Assembly (NCBI GenBank): GCA_036268995.1
Contig: DATATB010000048.1
Coordinates: 1 to 64,000 of the forward strand
DNA: 64,000 nucleotides
Source of the DNA: DATATB01 sp036268995
GTDB taxonomy: Bacteria; Planctomycetota; Planctomycetia; Pirellulales; PNKZ01
Reading direction: 5' to 3'
A program made the translations under genes and the position numbers. Position 1 is the stretch's first letter. Every line of letters starts with the position of its first letter. The notes under the pieces were generated by a model that was not told the DNA's origin, did not search any database, and saw only the letters and a program-made list of their open reading frames with translations. Below are positions 40,882-49,372 of the stretch, in pieces.

Positions 40882-41952
40882 ATGAATACGATCGACTATG
40901 TCTATCGCTTCGATCCCAAGAATCCCAGCGTCAAGTCGTTGCCCCCCGACGCCGAGGTCGCCAAGCAGCGGCTCGAAGAAGGCAACCAGATGTTCGCCGC
41001 CTGGATGGAGAGCTGCCGCGTCGGCTCGTTCAGCTCCAGCGAACAGCCGCGCTATATCGTGCAGTGCAACGGCGTCGAGGTGGGCATGGTCCGCACCGAA
41101 GGCCAGTTGCCCAAGCAAATGCCGTTTGCCGTGGTCGTCGGCTGCTCCGATGCCCGAGTGCCCACCGAAATGATTTTCGGCCAGGGGTTCAACGACTTGT
41201 TCGTGATTCGAGTGGCCGGCAATGTGCTGGGCGACGAGTGCTTGGGCAGCGTGGGCTTTGCGCTCAACGTGCTCAGCGAGAGCGTCAAGGTGATGGTCAT
41301 GCTCGGTCATAGCCGCTGCGGCGCGGTGACGGCGGCCGTCGATTCGTATCTCCAGCCGCTCAAGTTCTGGTCCAAGAGCACTCCCAACACGCTGCGGCTG
41401 ATCATGCAGCGGTTGTACATGCCGGTGCGCGAAGCGGCCAACGGGCTGAAGGAGGTGTGGGGCACCGACGTGCGCAACCGGCCCGGATATCGCGAAGCTT
41501 TGATCGAAAGCGCCGTGTTGCTCAACGCGGCCCAAACCGCCTACGACCTGCGCACCGAAGTGGAGCGCGCCGGCAAATGGGAAATTGAAGTCCTGTGGGG
41601 TGCCTACAATTTGTTTACGCACAAAGTGGGCGTTCCAATCCCGGCCGCCGAGCAAGCGGGCAGCGCTCTGATCGAAAACAGCGGGAGTCTCGCGTTTGCT
41701 CCCAGCAACCCGCGCGAGTTCAGTGCTTTGTCGGCGCGGCTGGCCGAAGCGATCATGCCGCTGATGCAATATCATGCCGAGCATCCCAGCATGACGCTCC
41801 AGGATCTGGCGGGCGCTCGCACGGCGTCGGGCAGCCCGATTCCGCCCGCCGCGCCTGCGACTGAGACTGCGGCCCCGACGGAGCCGGCATCTGCCGCGCC
41901 AGCTCGGCCCAACGGCGCTCCACCCGCCGGTCGCCGCTCGTCCAGGCGCTAG
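40882..41952 (+). CDS. Beta-class carbonic anhydrase with extensions
   Basis: The 356-residue protein has the beta-CA zinc-site signature: C88, D90 and R92 in VVGCSDARVPTEMIFGQ, then H143 and C146 in MLGHSRCGAVTAA. It interconverts CO2 and bicarbonate. It is longer than usual (about 200-230 residues). There is an N-terminal addition, an inserted segment after the second site (SYLQPLKFWSKSTPNTLRLI) that is only loosely like other members, and a Pro/Ala-rich tail of about 60 residues. AAAGGAGGGGGC lies just upstream of the ATG, a strong ribosome binding site. Confidence 0.85.
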   Translation: MNTIDYVYRFDPKNPSVKSLPPDAEVAKQRLEEGNQMFAAWMESCRVGSFSSSEQPRYIVQCNGVEVGMVRTEGQLPKQMPFAVVVGCSDARVPTEMIFGQGFNDLFVIRVAGNVLGDECLGSVGFALNVLSESVKVMVMLGHSRCGAVTAAVDSYLQPLKFWSKSTPNTLRLIMQRLYMPVREAANGLKEVWGTDVRNRPGYREALIESAVLLNAAQTAYDLRTEVERAGKWEIEVLWGAYNLFTHKVGVPIPAAEQAGSALIENSGSLAFAPSNPREFSALSARLAEAIMPLMQYHAEHPSMTLQDLAGARTASGSPIPPAAPATETAAPTEPASAAPARPNGAPPAGRRSSRR

Positions 41953-42101
41953 CGGCCCATTTTGACATTCGCCTTGCGGCGCGACGCGTTGCGCTGCACC
42001 TGCGGCTCCTTTGCCGGTTCTGGCACCCGATTTGCTTGTTGACCCCCTGGGATTCGGCTGCGCGCCACGAGGTGGGTAGCCCGGCCACTCTTTTTTGCAT
42101 T

Positions 42102-42115
42102 AGGAGGGTATGACC
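42102..42115 (+). promoter_or_regulatory. Ribosome binding site that selects the second of two ATGs
   Basis: AGGAGGG at 42102-42108 is directly next to an ATG at 42110, too close for normal initiation, but is seven bases before the in-frame ATG at 42116, which is therefore the likely start. Confidence 0.65.
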
Positions 42116-42979
42116 ATGCACACTCGTTGGTTTCCGTCCCCGAAATCATGCGCTTTTGTGGCCGCCGGACTGGTGCTGGCGCTGGCCACCAGTCTGGGCT
42201 TTGCCCAGCAGCAGGACAATTTCAATCCGAATTTCGAGCAGAATTTCAACGCCAATCCGAACGTCATGCATCCCAACAGCCGCAATCCCGGTGATCCCAA
42301 CAGCGGCAACCCACTTTATCCAAACACGGGGAATCCGGGCATCGAGAACCCAAACCTCAGCAATCAGCAGCATCCGGCCGACGTGCCGATGACGCATTAC
42401 ACGGGCCGCGAACATGGCAGCCTGGGCGTCACGCTGTCTGACAATGGCCGCGGCGACGTGTGGGTGTCGACGGTGGTGCCCCACAGCCCAGCCGATCGCG
42501 CCGGAGTGCGGCCGGGCGACCAAATCCTGGCCTTCGACAATCAGCCGATCCACAGCTACCGCGAGGCGGTTCACGCCATCAATCTGAAAGGGCCTTACGA
42601 TCAGATGCTGGTACACGTGCGCCGCAATGGGCAAGACGCTGCGCTGACCGCTTCGCTCCTGCCGCATCAGGCGCCAGGCGACCCGATGAATGCCACGGCC
42701 ATGCAAGGACAGGGTCCCGGCTACTTCCAGCATCCCCAACGTGGCACCATGCACACGTACGTCGCTCCCATGCAAGGCTACGCCAGCAACGGCGGAGCTC
42801 AGCCCACGTTCAACAACAATGCTGCGCAAGCCGGATACAATCAGCAGCAGGGCGGTAATCAGCAGCAGAACGGCAACCAGAATTCGGCCTTCCAGCCTTT
42901 CAAGATCGCCACTCCTCCGTTGGGATTTGATCCCAACCAGACCAAAGAAGGAATTCGGCCCACCGGTCCGACGTTCTAG
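42116..42979 (+). CDS. Secreted PDZ-domain protein with NP-rich region
   Basis: The 287-residue precursor has a signal peptide (about 1-30, CAFVAAGLVLALATSLGFAQ). A low-complexity Asn/Pro-rich segment follows (FNPNFEQNFNANPNVMHPNS, repeated NP-G/N units), then a PDZ domain (about 100-185: GSLGVTLSD, VVPHSPADRAGVRPGDQILAFDN). The tail is rich in Gln, Asn and Gly. PDZ domains bind C-termini of partner proteins, often next to proteases, but no protease domain is present here. It may be a surface or periplasmic scaffold; the function is unknown. It is separated from the carbonic anhydrase gene by 163 bases. Confidence 0.8.
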   Translation: MHTRWFPSPKSCAFVAAGLVLALATSLGFAQQQDNFNPNFEQNFNANPNVMHPNSRNPGDPNSGNPLYPNTGNPGIENPNLSNQQHPADVPMTHYTGREHGSLGVTLSDNGRGDVWVSTVVPHSPADRAGVRPGDQILAFDNQPIHSYREAVHAINLKGPYDQMLVHVRRNGQDAALTASLLPHQAPGDPMNATAMQGQGPGYFQHPQRGTMHTYVAPMQGYASNGGAQPTFNNNAAQAGYNQQQGGNQQQNGNQNSAFQPFKIATPPLGFDPNQTKEGIRPTGPTF

Positions 42980-43069
42980 TCACAACAGCCTTGAAAACCT
43001 GTATGATGGCTCCTGGTGCGATGCAGTCGGGCGGATGCCCCCTGCATCGCACCGCGAAAGGAACAAGCC

Positions 43070-43441
43070 ATGGCAACAGCCGGTGCCGCCGTCGATCCCG
43101 AGGCTGTTTTTCTCGAAGGCCAGGCCTGCGAGGCCCGTGACCGTCTGAGCCATTCGCTGGCAGCGCTGCCGCAAAATCTCGGACGCGCGCTTTGCCCGCT
43201 GGCCTGGACTGCTCGATTTCCCTGGGCCGCCACGGGAGCCGTGGCGCTGGGCGCGTTTGGGCTCGCGCTGGCGATCGATCGTCGCCTCAATCGGACAGCG
43301 GACCCGCGTTCGACCGTGCAGATCCGTCCCCGGGTCGCTCGCCCGCGCCGGGCGCGCCGGTTCGTAAGCGGCGCCATGCGCCGCTGGGTGATCCGGCCTC
43401 TGCAGGCCGCGCTCTACGCCCGCCTGTACGGCCTGCTCTGA
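43070..43441 (+). CDS. Small membrane protein of unknown function
   Basis: The 123-residue product (MATAGAAVDPEAVFLEGQAC) is Ala/Arg-rich with one likely membrane helix (about 50-67, WAATGAVALGAFGLALAI). A basic region of about 45 residues follows, with many Arg residues, and probably lies in the cytoplasm. GAAAGGAAC precedes the ATG. The longest frame starts at 43016, but the family-like start with a ribosome binding site is 43070. Function not recognised. Confidence 0.55.
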   Translation: MATAGAAVDPEAVFLEGQACEARDRLSHSLAALPQNLGRALCPLAWTARFPWAATGAVALGAFGLALAIDRRLNRTADPRSTVQIRPRVARPRRARRFVSGAMRRWVIRPLQAALYARLYGLL

Positions 43442-43457
43442 ACGTGCGCTAAAAACC

Positions 43458-43475
43458 CGGCACATTCATGTGCCG
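43458..43475. terminator. Small hairpin between convergent genes
   Basis: CGGCACA and TGTGCCG enclose TTCA, a perfect stem of seven pairs. Five A residues lie just before it on the + strand, which reads as T on the other strand. So it could end the phosphopantetheinyl transferase transcript. Confidence 0.4.
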
Positions 43476-43493
43476 TAACCGTGCGGGAGCGCC

Positions 43494-44231
43494 TCACGGC
43501 TGAAACTGCCGCACAATCAAGTGGCGGTTGCAGCCCGCTCCGCGGCGCACGGCCAGGGCCACGCGATGCCGGGCTGAAAGATCGAACTGCATGAATTGCC
43601 AATCGGCCGGCTCGTCGCATAACTCGGCATGACATTCAATGCGGATCGGCTTGTCGCGACGCAAGACGAATGCGAATTGATCGAGCGGAATCGCCAAGCC
43701 CTTGCCCCGGGCCTTGATGTACGCCTCCTTCAGCGTCCAATAGTCGAAGAATACGCGTCGCTGCTCGGATGGCGGCAGGGCCAGCAGATCGTCGACTTCG
43801 CTCGAAGCGAAGAATCGCTGCGCCAAGTGCGGGCCACCGGTGCGGCGATCGACGTATTCCACGTCGACGCCCAAATCGCACTGCCAGGCGACCGCACAAA
43901 CGATGCATCCGTCGCTGTGAGACAGGTTAAAGCGGAACGGTTTCGGCCCGGGAAAATTCACGACTTCCGGACGTCCGAACTCGTTGCACTCAAACCGCCA
44001 AGCCGCGGGCTCGAGCCCGCCATATGCCGACAGCGTCGTGCGCACCAGTCCGCGAGTGACCAGGAACTGGTGCCGCACCTTTTCCAGCTTGTAGCGGGCG
44101 TATCGCCGATGCTCGTCGGCCGAGAGCATGCGGCGATAGCGGTCGAGGACGTCCGGATGGGTCACGCCGTCGGGATCGACGTGCCACAACTGGACTTCGT
44201 CATCGGGCAAATCGATGGCCGCGCCACACAT
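43494..44231 (-). CDS. 4'-phosphopantetheinyl transferase (Sfp type)
   Basis: The 245-residue protein transfers the phosphopantetheine arm of CoA to a conserved serine of carrier proteins. Signatures are RFNLSHSDGCIVCAVA, LGVDVEYVDRR with metal ligands D123 and E125, and FFDYWTLKEAYIKARGKGL (E169, K173). Size and motif spacing fit the Sfp class that serves polyketide, nonribosomal or fatty-acid carrier proteins. No such synthase lies in the window. The longest frame starts at 44420, but its extra 63 residues come from the repeat at 44248 and neighbouring sequence, so the ATG at 44231 is used. Confidence 0.88.
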   Translation of the reverse strand: MCGAAIDLPDDEVQLWHVDPDGVTHPDVLDRYRRMLSADEHRRYARYKLEKVRHQFLVTRGLVRTTLSAYGGLEPAAWRFECNEFGRPEVVNFPGPKPFRFNLSHSDGCIVCAVAWQCDLGVDVEYVDRRTGGPHLAQRFFASSEVDDLLALPPSEQRRVFFDYWTLKEAYIKARGKGLAIPLDQFAFVLRRDKPIRIECHAELCDEPADWQFMQFDLSARHRVALAVRRGAGCNRHLIVRQFQP

Positions 44232-44247
44232 GCTTTCAAGCGATCCT

Positions 44248-44270
44248 TTAGCCGGCTCATTTATGAGCCG
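44248..44270. repeat. Palindrome TTAGCCGGCTCATTTATGAG(CCG), copy 1
   Basis: CGGCTCAT and ATGAGCCG form a stem with a short TT loop. An identical 23-base sequence is at 57626-57648. Copy 1 lies between glgX and the phosphopantetheinyl transferase gene. Confidence 0.7.
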
Positions 44271-44281
44271 CTTCCGCAGCC

Positions 44282-46363
44282 TCACGCGTCGGCCGAAACA
44301 TAGCACACCAGGGCGCGATCGGCCAGCGTCAGCAGGCCATCCGCCGGTGGTGGTGGGCCGTCGATCTTTGGATAAATGTCGCCCGGCGGTTCGGCGGCCG
44401 TGTCGATGAACAGCCGCCACGTGATCGGCTGGGCGATTTGCGGCAGGCTGAAGGCTTGCGGCTGATCGCCGGCGTGAAACAGAATCAGCACGTGCCGGGC
44501 ATGCTGGGCGCCGTTGTTGGGCGCGGCCGCCGCGGCAAACAGGCAGACCAGGTTATGGCTGTCTTCGTTCCAATTGATCGCCCGTCCGGCAGGATCGAAC
44601 CAACTGACGTCCGGCAGGCCGCCGGGCGTGGCCGGCTTGCCAGTGAGAAACGTGTCGCGCCGCAGCGTCGGTTGCGAGCGGCGGAAGGCGATCAACGCCT
44701 GGCAAAAGCGCACCAGTTCGGCGTTCTTTTCCACCAGCGTCCAATCGAACCACGAGATCGCGTTGTCCTGGCAATAGGCGTTGTTGTTGCCGCGCTGGGT
44801 ACGCCGGGTTTCGTCGCCGGCCAGCATCATGGGCACGCCCTGGCTAAGAAACAGCGTCGACAGCATATTGCGGATTTGCCGGGCGCGCACCTTTTGGACC
44901 TTTGCCCGGCGGGCAGGCCCTTCCGCGCCATAATTCGCGCTGAAGTTGTTATTGTCGCCGTCGCGGTTCTCCTCGCCGTTGTCCTCGTTGTGCTTTTCGG
45001 CGTAGCTAACCAGGTCGTTGAGCGTGAAGCCGTCGTGCGAGGTGATGAAGTTGATGCTGTGATACGGATGCCGGCCCCCCGGCTCGTACAGGTCGCTCGA
45101 GCCGGCCAGCCGCGTGGCCAGCGGCCCACGCATCTGCGAGTCGCCGCGCCAGAACCTCCGGATGTCGTCGCGATACCGGCCGTTCCACTCGGCCCAGCGC
45201 AGGTTGGCGAACGAGCCCACCTGGTAAGCGCCGGCGGCATCCCAAGCTTCGGCGATGATCTTCGTGTCGGCCAGCAGCGGGTCTTCGGCAATCAGCTCGA
45301 CCAGCGGCGGGTTGGGCACCAGCTCGCCGTTGCGATCGCGACTGAGAATCGAAGCCAGGTCAAAGCGGAAGCCGTCGACGTGGTAGTTCAGCACCCAGTG
45401 GCGCAGGCACAAGAAGATCATCTCGCGGACGATCGGATGGTTGCCGTTGATCGTGTTGCCGCAGCCGCTGTAATTGCGGTACCGGGCGCCGCCCTCGGCC
45501 AGCATGTAATAAACGCGGTTTTCCAGCCCCTTGAAGCTCAGCACCGGGCCCTTCTCGTTGCCCTCGGCCGTGTGATTGAATACCACGTCGAGGATCACCT
45601 CGATGCCGGCCTCGTGCAGCGCGCGGACCATTTGCTTGAACTCGACGACCTGGGCCCCCGGTTCGCTGCTGGACGCATAGCCGCGATGCGGAGCGAAAAA
45701 GGTCAGCGGGTCGTAGCCCCAGTAGTTGCCGCGTTTTTCCGTGGTGCCAGACCAATGATTGGTGGGAAACTCATGCACCGGCATCAGCTCGACGGCCGTG
45801 ACGCCCAGCGACTTGAGATACGGAATCCGCTCGATCACGCCCAGGTAGGTGCCGCGCGCCCGCACGCCGCTGGAGCGCGAGGCGGTGAAGCCCCGCACGT
45901 GCATCTCGTAGATCACCGAGTCGGCCAGGCTGCGCCGCAAGTGGCGGTCGCCTTGCCAATCGAACGTGTGGTCGATTACCACGCACTTGGGCGGCCGCAC
46001 GATTCCGTCGCCGGCGGGCAGATAATTGCCGACCAGCGCCGATGCATATGGATCGAGCAGCCTGGCCTGGCCATCAAAACGCTGGCCGATTTGTGGCTCG
46101 TGGGGGCCGTCGGCCTGTACGTGATAGAGCTGTCCCGGTTTCAGGCCCGGCACGAACACGCTCCAGATATGCCCCCAGCGGTCCAAGTCGGGATTGAACT
46201 GCACGATCGAGCTGGGTTCGGCATCGCTGACCCGGTCATACAGCAGCACGCGCATGCCGGTGGCCGAGCGGCTGAAGATCACAAATTGTATACCGCCTTT
46301 GTGTACGATCGGGCCGTACGGCAGCGGATGCGTGAACTGAAGCGAGGGATGGCCGACCGACAT
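44282..46363 (-). CDS. glgX: Glycogen debranching enzyme GlgX
   Basis: The 693-residue product from the ATG at 46363 (MSVGHPSLQFTHPLPYGPIV) has an N-terminal beta-sandwich CBM48-like domain (about 30-150) and a GH13 domain. The latter is shown by IYEMHVRGFT, YWGYDPLTFFAPH, VVFNHTAEGN, the nucleophile region VDGFRFDLAS, acid/base IIAEAWDAAG and transition-state Asp in TSHDGFTL. It hydrolyses alpha-1,6 branches of glycogen limit dextrin. An upstream ATG at 46441 adds 26 residues that are not typical. It is transcribed toward the phosphopantetheinyl transferase gene. Confidence 0.92.
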   Translation of the reverse strand: MSVGHPSLQFTHPLPYGPIVHKGGIQFVIFSRSATGMRVLLYDRVSDAEPSSIVQFNPDLDRWGHIWSVFVPGLKPGQLYHVQADGPHEPQIGQRFDGQARLLDPYASALVGNYLPAGDGIVRPPKCVVIDHTFDWQGDRHLRRSLADSVIYEMHVRGFTASRSSGVRARGTYLGVIERIPYLKSLGVTAVELMPVHEFPTNHWSGTTEKRGNYWGYDPLTFFAPHRGYASSSEPGAQVVEFKQMVRALHEAGIEVILDVVFNHTAEGNEKGPVLSFKGLENRVYYMLAEGGARYRNYSGCGNTINGNHPIVREMIFLCLRHWVLNYHVDGFRFDLASILSRDRNGELVPNPPLVELIAEDPLLADTKIIAEAWDAAGAYQVGSFANLRWAEWNGRYRDDIRRFWRGDSQMRGPLATRLAGSSDLYEPGGRHPYHSINFITSHDGFTLNDLVSYAEKHNEDNGEENRDGDNNNFSANYGAEGPARRAKVQKVRARQIRNMLSTLFLSQGVPMMLAGDETRRTQRGNNNAYCQDNAISWFDWTLVEKNAELVRFCQALIAFRRSQPTLRRDTFLTGKPATPGGLPDVSWFDPAGRAINWNEDSHNLVCLFAAAAAPNNGAQHARHVLILFHAGDQPQAFSLPQIAQPITWRLFIDTAAEPPGDIYPKIDGPPPPADGLLTLADRALVCYVSADA

Positions 46364-46638
46364 ACCGCAACTCAACGCGTGAAGGAGTGCCAGGGATCCG
46401 GAGTGCCTAGAAACATACCACCCGCTTAAGATTGCCGACAAACAAGACGCTACGGGCGGGGTAAATCCGTTACAACCCTCGCCAGCGGCACCCGCCAGAT
46501 GGCATGGGGCCCCGCGAGCGTGCCCGCCCGGCCGAATATTCGCACTCCGCGCCGGGCATGGTTAAACTAACCGAACGCGATTCCGCGGCTGGGTTTCGAC
46601 GGATTCTCCGGACGCGCGACGAAAAAAAGGGCGACCGA

Positions 46639-48402
46639 ATGTTCGATCCAAGCTGGTTTTGCCGGCGACTTACGACCGGCCGAATCGCGCTGTTGGTTCT
46701 GGCTAGCGCGGGGCTGAGCGTCGATCTAGCACTCGGCCGGCCTGGCATGGTGCGAGCCGCTGAATCGGCTTCCGCCGCATCGCTGGATGCTGCCACGCTC
46801 GGCCAAATCAAACAGGCGACGGTTTATATCCATGTCGAACACGCCGGTGCCGCCGGAAGCGGATCAGGGTTTGTCGTCTCATGTGAGGACGGACGGGCCC
46901 TAGTGGCGACGAATTACCATGTGGTCGGGCCGCCCGTTGTTGCCCCTGTCCGGCCGGGCGCCCGTGCTTTGCAGCCTTCGCTGAGCATGATCGTCGAGGC
47001 CCTGGCGAAGGCCAAGATTGACGTCGTGTTCGACAGTGGCACGAAGCAGGAGCGTGTCGGCAAGGGAAAAGTGCTCGCCGCCGACCCGGATGCGGACCTG
47101 GCGATTGTCGAGGTACTGGGGATCGAACATCTGCCCAAGCCAATTGATTTCGCTCATCCGCCGCAGTTGGTCGAGACCATGCCGGTCTACATCTTCGGCT
47201 TTCCGTTTGGCGAGCTGCTGGCCAATAAGACGAACCATCCGGCGATCACGGTCGGCAAAGCCTCGGTTTCGAGTCTGCGCTACGACGAGAGCGGCGAACT
47301 CGCAATCGTGCAGATCGATGGCAGCTTGAATCCCGGCAATAGCGGAGGGCCGATCGTCGATGCCAGCGGCAAGCTGGTGGGAGTTGCGGTTGCCACGATT
47401 CGCAACGCAGACGGCATCGGCCTGACCATCCCGGCCGCGGCTCTTTCATCCCTGTTCTTCGGTCATGTCGGCAGATGGGAACTTTCGTCGCACAAGACCG
47501 ACGACGGCAAATGGCAGGTACGCGTCGCCGTCGGGGTAGTCGATCCGCTGCGCAAGCTGACCGGCGTGACCTTTCAATACTTGCGGGCCGATGACCACAA
47601 CTTGCGCAAGCGACCGGCCGACTTGACCGGCATCGCGGGACTCAAGTTATTGGAGTTGAAAATCGGACCGCTCATGGCCACCGGCGAATATGATCTCGCA
47701 AATGAGAACGACACGCGGTTCCTGGGGCAGGTCCAAGCTAGCCGCGAAGGCAAGAAGCTGCCCTTATCAGAAGTCCGCGCGTACGCGGTAAACACACAAG
47801 TCGCGCCGCCGCCAGCATTCGCCGGTGGCAAGCGAGCGCCTCAGCCCAACCCAGCCTTTCCTGCTTCGCCGGATCAATTGCTTCCACCTCACATGCGGCC
47901 CGCTCATCCCGACGAGTCGGCAATTCTCGGTAGCCTCAGTCAACACGACTCCACTTTCCGGGAGCCGGCACCGGCCGGTGCCGTTCTGGTTGGTTTCGAA
48001 GTTGGCTATGGCCAGTTCGTCAAATGGCGCGTGGTCGACTCGCTGCGGCCGATTTTTCGTACCAAAGATCAAGATCTTCCCGGCCAACTGCACGGCAGGG
48101 CAGGGCAATCTATGGACAAGATTATCGCGAAGCCGGGCTACGCCGTCGGCGGCATCCATGCCAAAACGAGCTTGATGGTCGTCGGTTTTTCCGTCACGTT
48201 CATGCGCATCGTCGGCGACAAGCTGGATACCAGCGACAGCTATGAGAGCGCGTGGGTCGGCGGTACCGACTTCAATGGCCCCCGAGAAGGATCAATCGCC
48301 AGCGACGGCCGGCTGGTTGTCGGCATCATCGGAAAGCAGGGACGCCGTGGATGCACCGGCATAGGCCTGCTGTTCTCCGAAAAGCAATCGGCGCCGAAAT
48401 AG
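46639..48402 (+). CDS. Secreted trypsin-like protease with C-terminal beta-rich domain
   Basis: The 587-residue precursor has a signal peptide (about 12-40, hydrophobic core IALLVLASAGLSVDLAL). The chymotrypsin-type protease has H94 in ATNYHVV, D153 in DPDADLAIVEVL and S235 in LNPGNSGGPIV. Residues about 285-390 form an unrecognised linker region. From about 440 there is a Gly-rich beta domain (AVLVGFEVGYGQFVKWRVVD ... GIIGKQGRRGCTGIGLLF) with repeating short strands, perhaps a lectin-like or surface-binding domain. No PDZ domain is present, unlike HtrA. The longest frame starts at 46504, but only the ATG at 46639 gives a normal signal peptide. Confidence 0.82.
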   Translation: MFDPSWFCRRLTTGRIALLVLASAGLSVDLALGRPGMVRAAESASAASLDAATLGQIKQATVYIHVEHAGAAGSGSGFVVSCEDGRALVATNYHVVGPPVVAPVRPGARALQPSLSMIVEALAKAKIDVVFDSGTKQERVGKGKVLAADPDADLAIVEVLGIEHLPKPIDFAHPPQLVETMPVYIFGFPFGELLANKTNHPAITVGKASVSSLRYDESGELAIVQIDGSLNPGNSGGPIVDASGKLVGVAVATIRNADGIGLTIPAAALSSLFFGHVGRWELSSHKTDDGKWQVRVAVGVVDPLRKLTGVTFQYLRADDHNLRKRPADLTGIAGLKLLELKIGPLMATGEYDLANENDTRFLGQVQASREGKKLPLSEVRAYAVNTQVAPPPAFAGGKRAPQPNPAFPASPDQLLPPHMRPAHPDESAILGSLSQHDSTFREPAPAGAVLVGFEVGYGQFVKWRVVDSLRPIFRTKDQDLPGQLHGRAGQSMDKIIAKPGYAVGGIHAKTSLMVVGFSVTFMRIVGDKLDTSDSYESAWVGGTDFNGPREGSIASDGRLVVGIIGKQGRRGCTGIGLLFSEKQSAPK

Positions 48403-48457
48403 TAGCGCGCTGTGACTGCTCGGCGCGCCATCCAAAGAGTCCCCGCGAGCCACGCTC

Positions 48458-49294
48458 ATGGCCCTGTTCCGACGAGAAGACATTCTGGCCCGGCTTCGTA
48501 GCCAGGTGGCCGCCGGCCGGCCGATCGTTGGCGGCGGGGCCGGCACCGGCATTTCGGCCAAACTGTCCGAAGCCGGCGGCATCGACCTGTTGATCGTTTA
48601 CAACTCGGGCCGGTTCCGCATGGCCGGTCGCGGTTCGCTGGCCGGCATGCTCCCCTACGGCGACGCCAACGCCATCGTTATGGACATGGCCCGCGAGGTG
48701 CTGCCGGTCGTGAAGCACACGCCGGTGCTGGCCGGAGTATGCGGCACGGATCCGTTTCGACTGATGAAGCTTTTCTTGCGGCAGATCGACGAGGCCGGCT
48801 ACTCCGGCGTGCAAAACTTTCCCACCGTCGGCCTGTTTGACGGCAAAATGCGGCAGAACTTGGAAGAAACCGGGATGGGTTTTGGCCTGGAAGTGGACAT
48901 GATCCGCACGGCCCACGAAATGAATCTGCTGACCACGCCCTACGCCTTCAATCCCGACGAGGCCGAGGCCATGGCCCGCGCGGGAGCCGATATCCTCATC
49001 CCGCACATGGGGCTCAACACCAAGGGCACCATCGGCGCCGCCACTGCCATGTCGCTGGACGATGCGGCCCAGCTCGTGGAGCAAATGCACGACGCTGCCA
49101 AGCGGATCAACCCCGCCGTTCTCGTCCTCTGTCACGGCGGCCCGATCGCCGAGCCGGCCGATGCCCAATACATTCTCGATCACACCACCGGCATCGTCGG
49201 CTTCTACGGCGCCAGCAGCATGGAACGCTTGCCCGTCGAGCCGGCGATCACAGGCAGGGTGAAGGAGTTTGGAGAACTGCGGCTGGGGAAATGA
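48458..49294 (+). CDS. Phosphoenolpyruvate hydrolase-family TIM-barrel protein
   Basis: The 278-residue protein has GGGAGTGISAKLSEAGGIDL, VYNSGRFRM, GVQNFPTVGLFDGKMRQNLE, LIPHMGLNTKGTIGA and VLCHGGPIAEPADAQYIL. The block set is that of the PEP hydrolase-like (TIM-barrel signal transduction) family, related to phosphoenolpyruvate mutase-type barrels. Members hydrolyse a C-P or P-O bond or simply bind ligands; activity here is not established. The stop codon is inside an ATGATGAA repeat unit at 49291. Neighbours give no functional hint. Confidence 0.85.
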   Translation: MALFRREDILARLRSQVAAGRPIVGGGAGTGISAKLSEAGGIDLLIVYNSGRFRMAGRGSLAGMLPYGDANAIVMDMAREVLPVVKHTPVLAGVCGTDPFRLMKLFLRQIDEAGYSGVQNFPTVGLFDGKMRQNLEETGMGFGLEVDMIRTAHEMNLLTTPYAFNPDEAEAMARAGADILIPHMGLNTKGTIGAATAMSLDDAAQLVEQMHDAAKRINPAVLVLCHGGPIAEPADAQYILDHTTGIVGFYGASSMERLPVEPAITGRVKEFGELRLGK

Positions 49295-49328
49295 TGAAGG
49301 CGGAATGATGAATGATGAATGACGAATG
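49291..49328. repeat. ATGATGAATG-family repeat at the PEP-hydrolase gene end
   Basis: AAATGATGAAGGCGGAATGA and TGAATGATGAATGACGAATG overlap the stop codon of the preceding gene and extend 34 bases. The same core recurs at 11842, 38337, 50198 and 58112. Confidence 0.7.
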
Positions 49329-49372
49329 CGGCGCGCGGGCAGTTTTATTTGCGTTCCGCGTTTGGGTTTTGC

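Noticed and set aside
44438..46429. A 663-codon + strand frame opposite glgX
   Set aside because: Antisense to a gene with all GH13 catalytic motifs, so it is a shadow.
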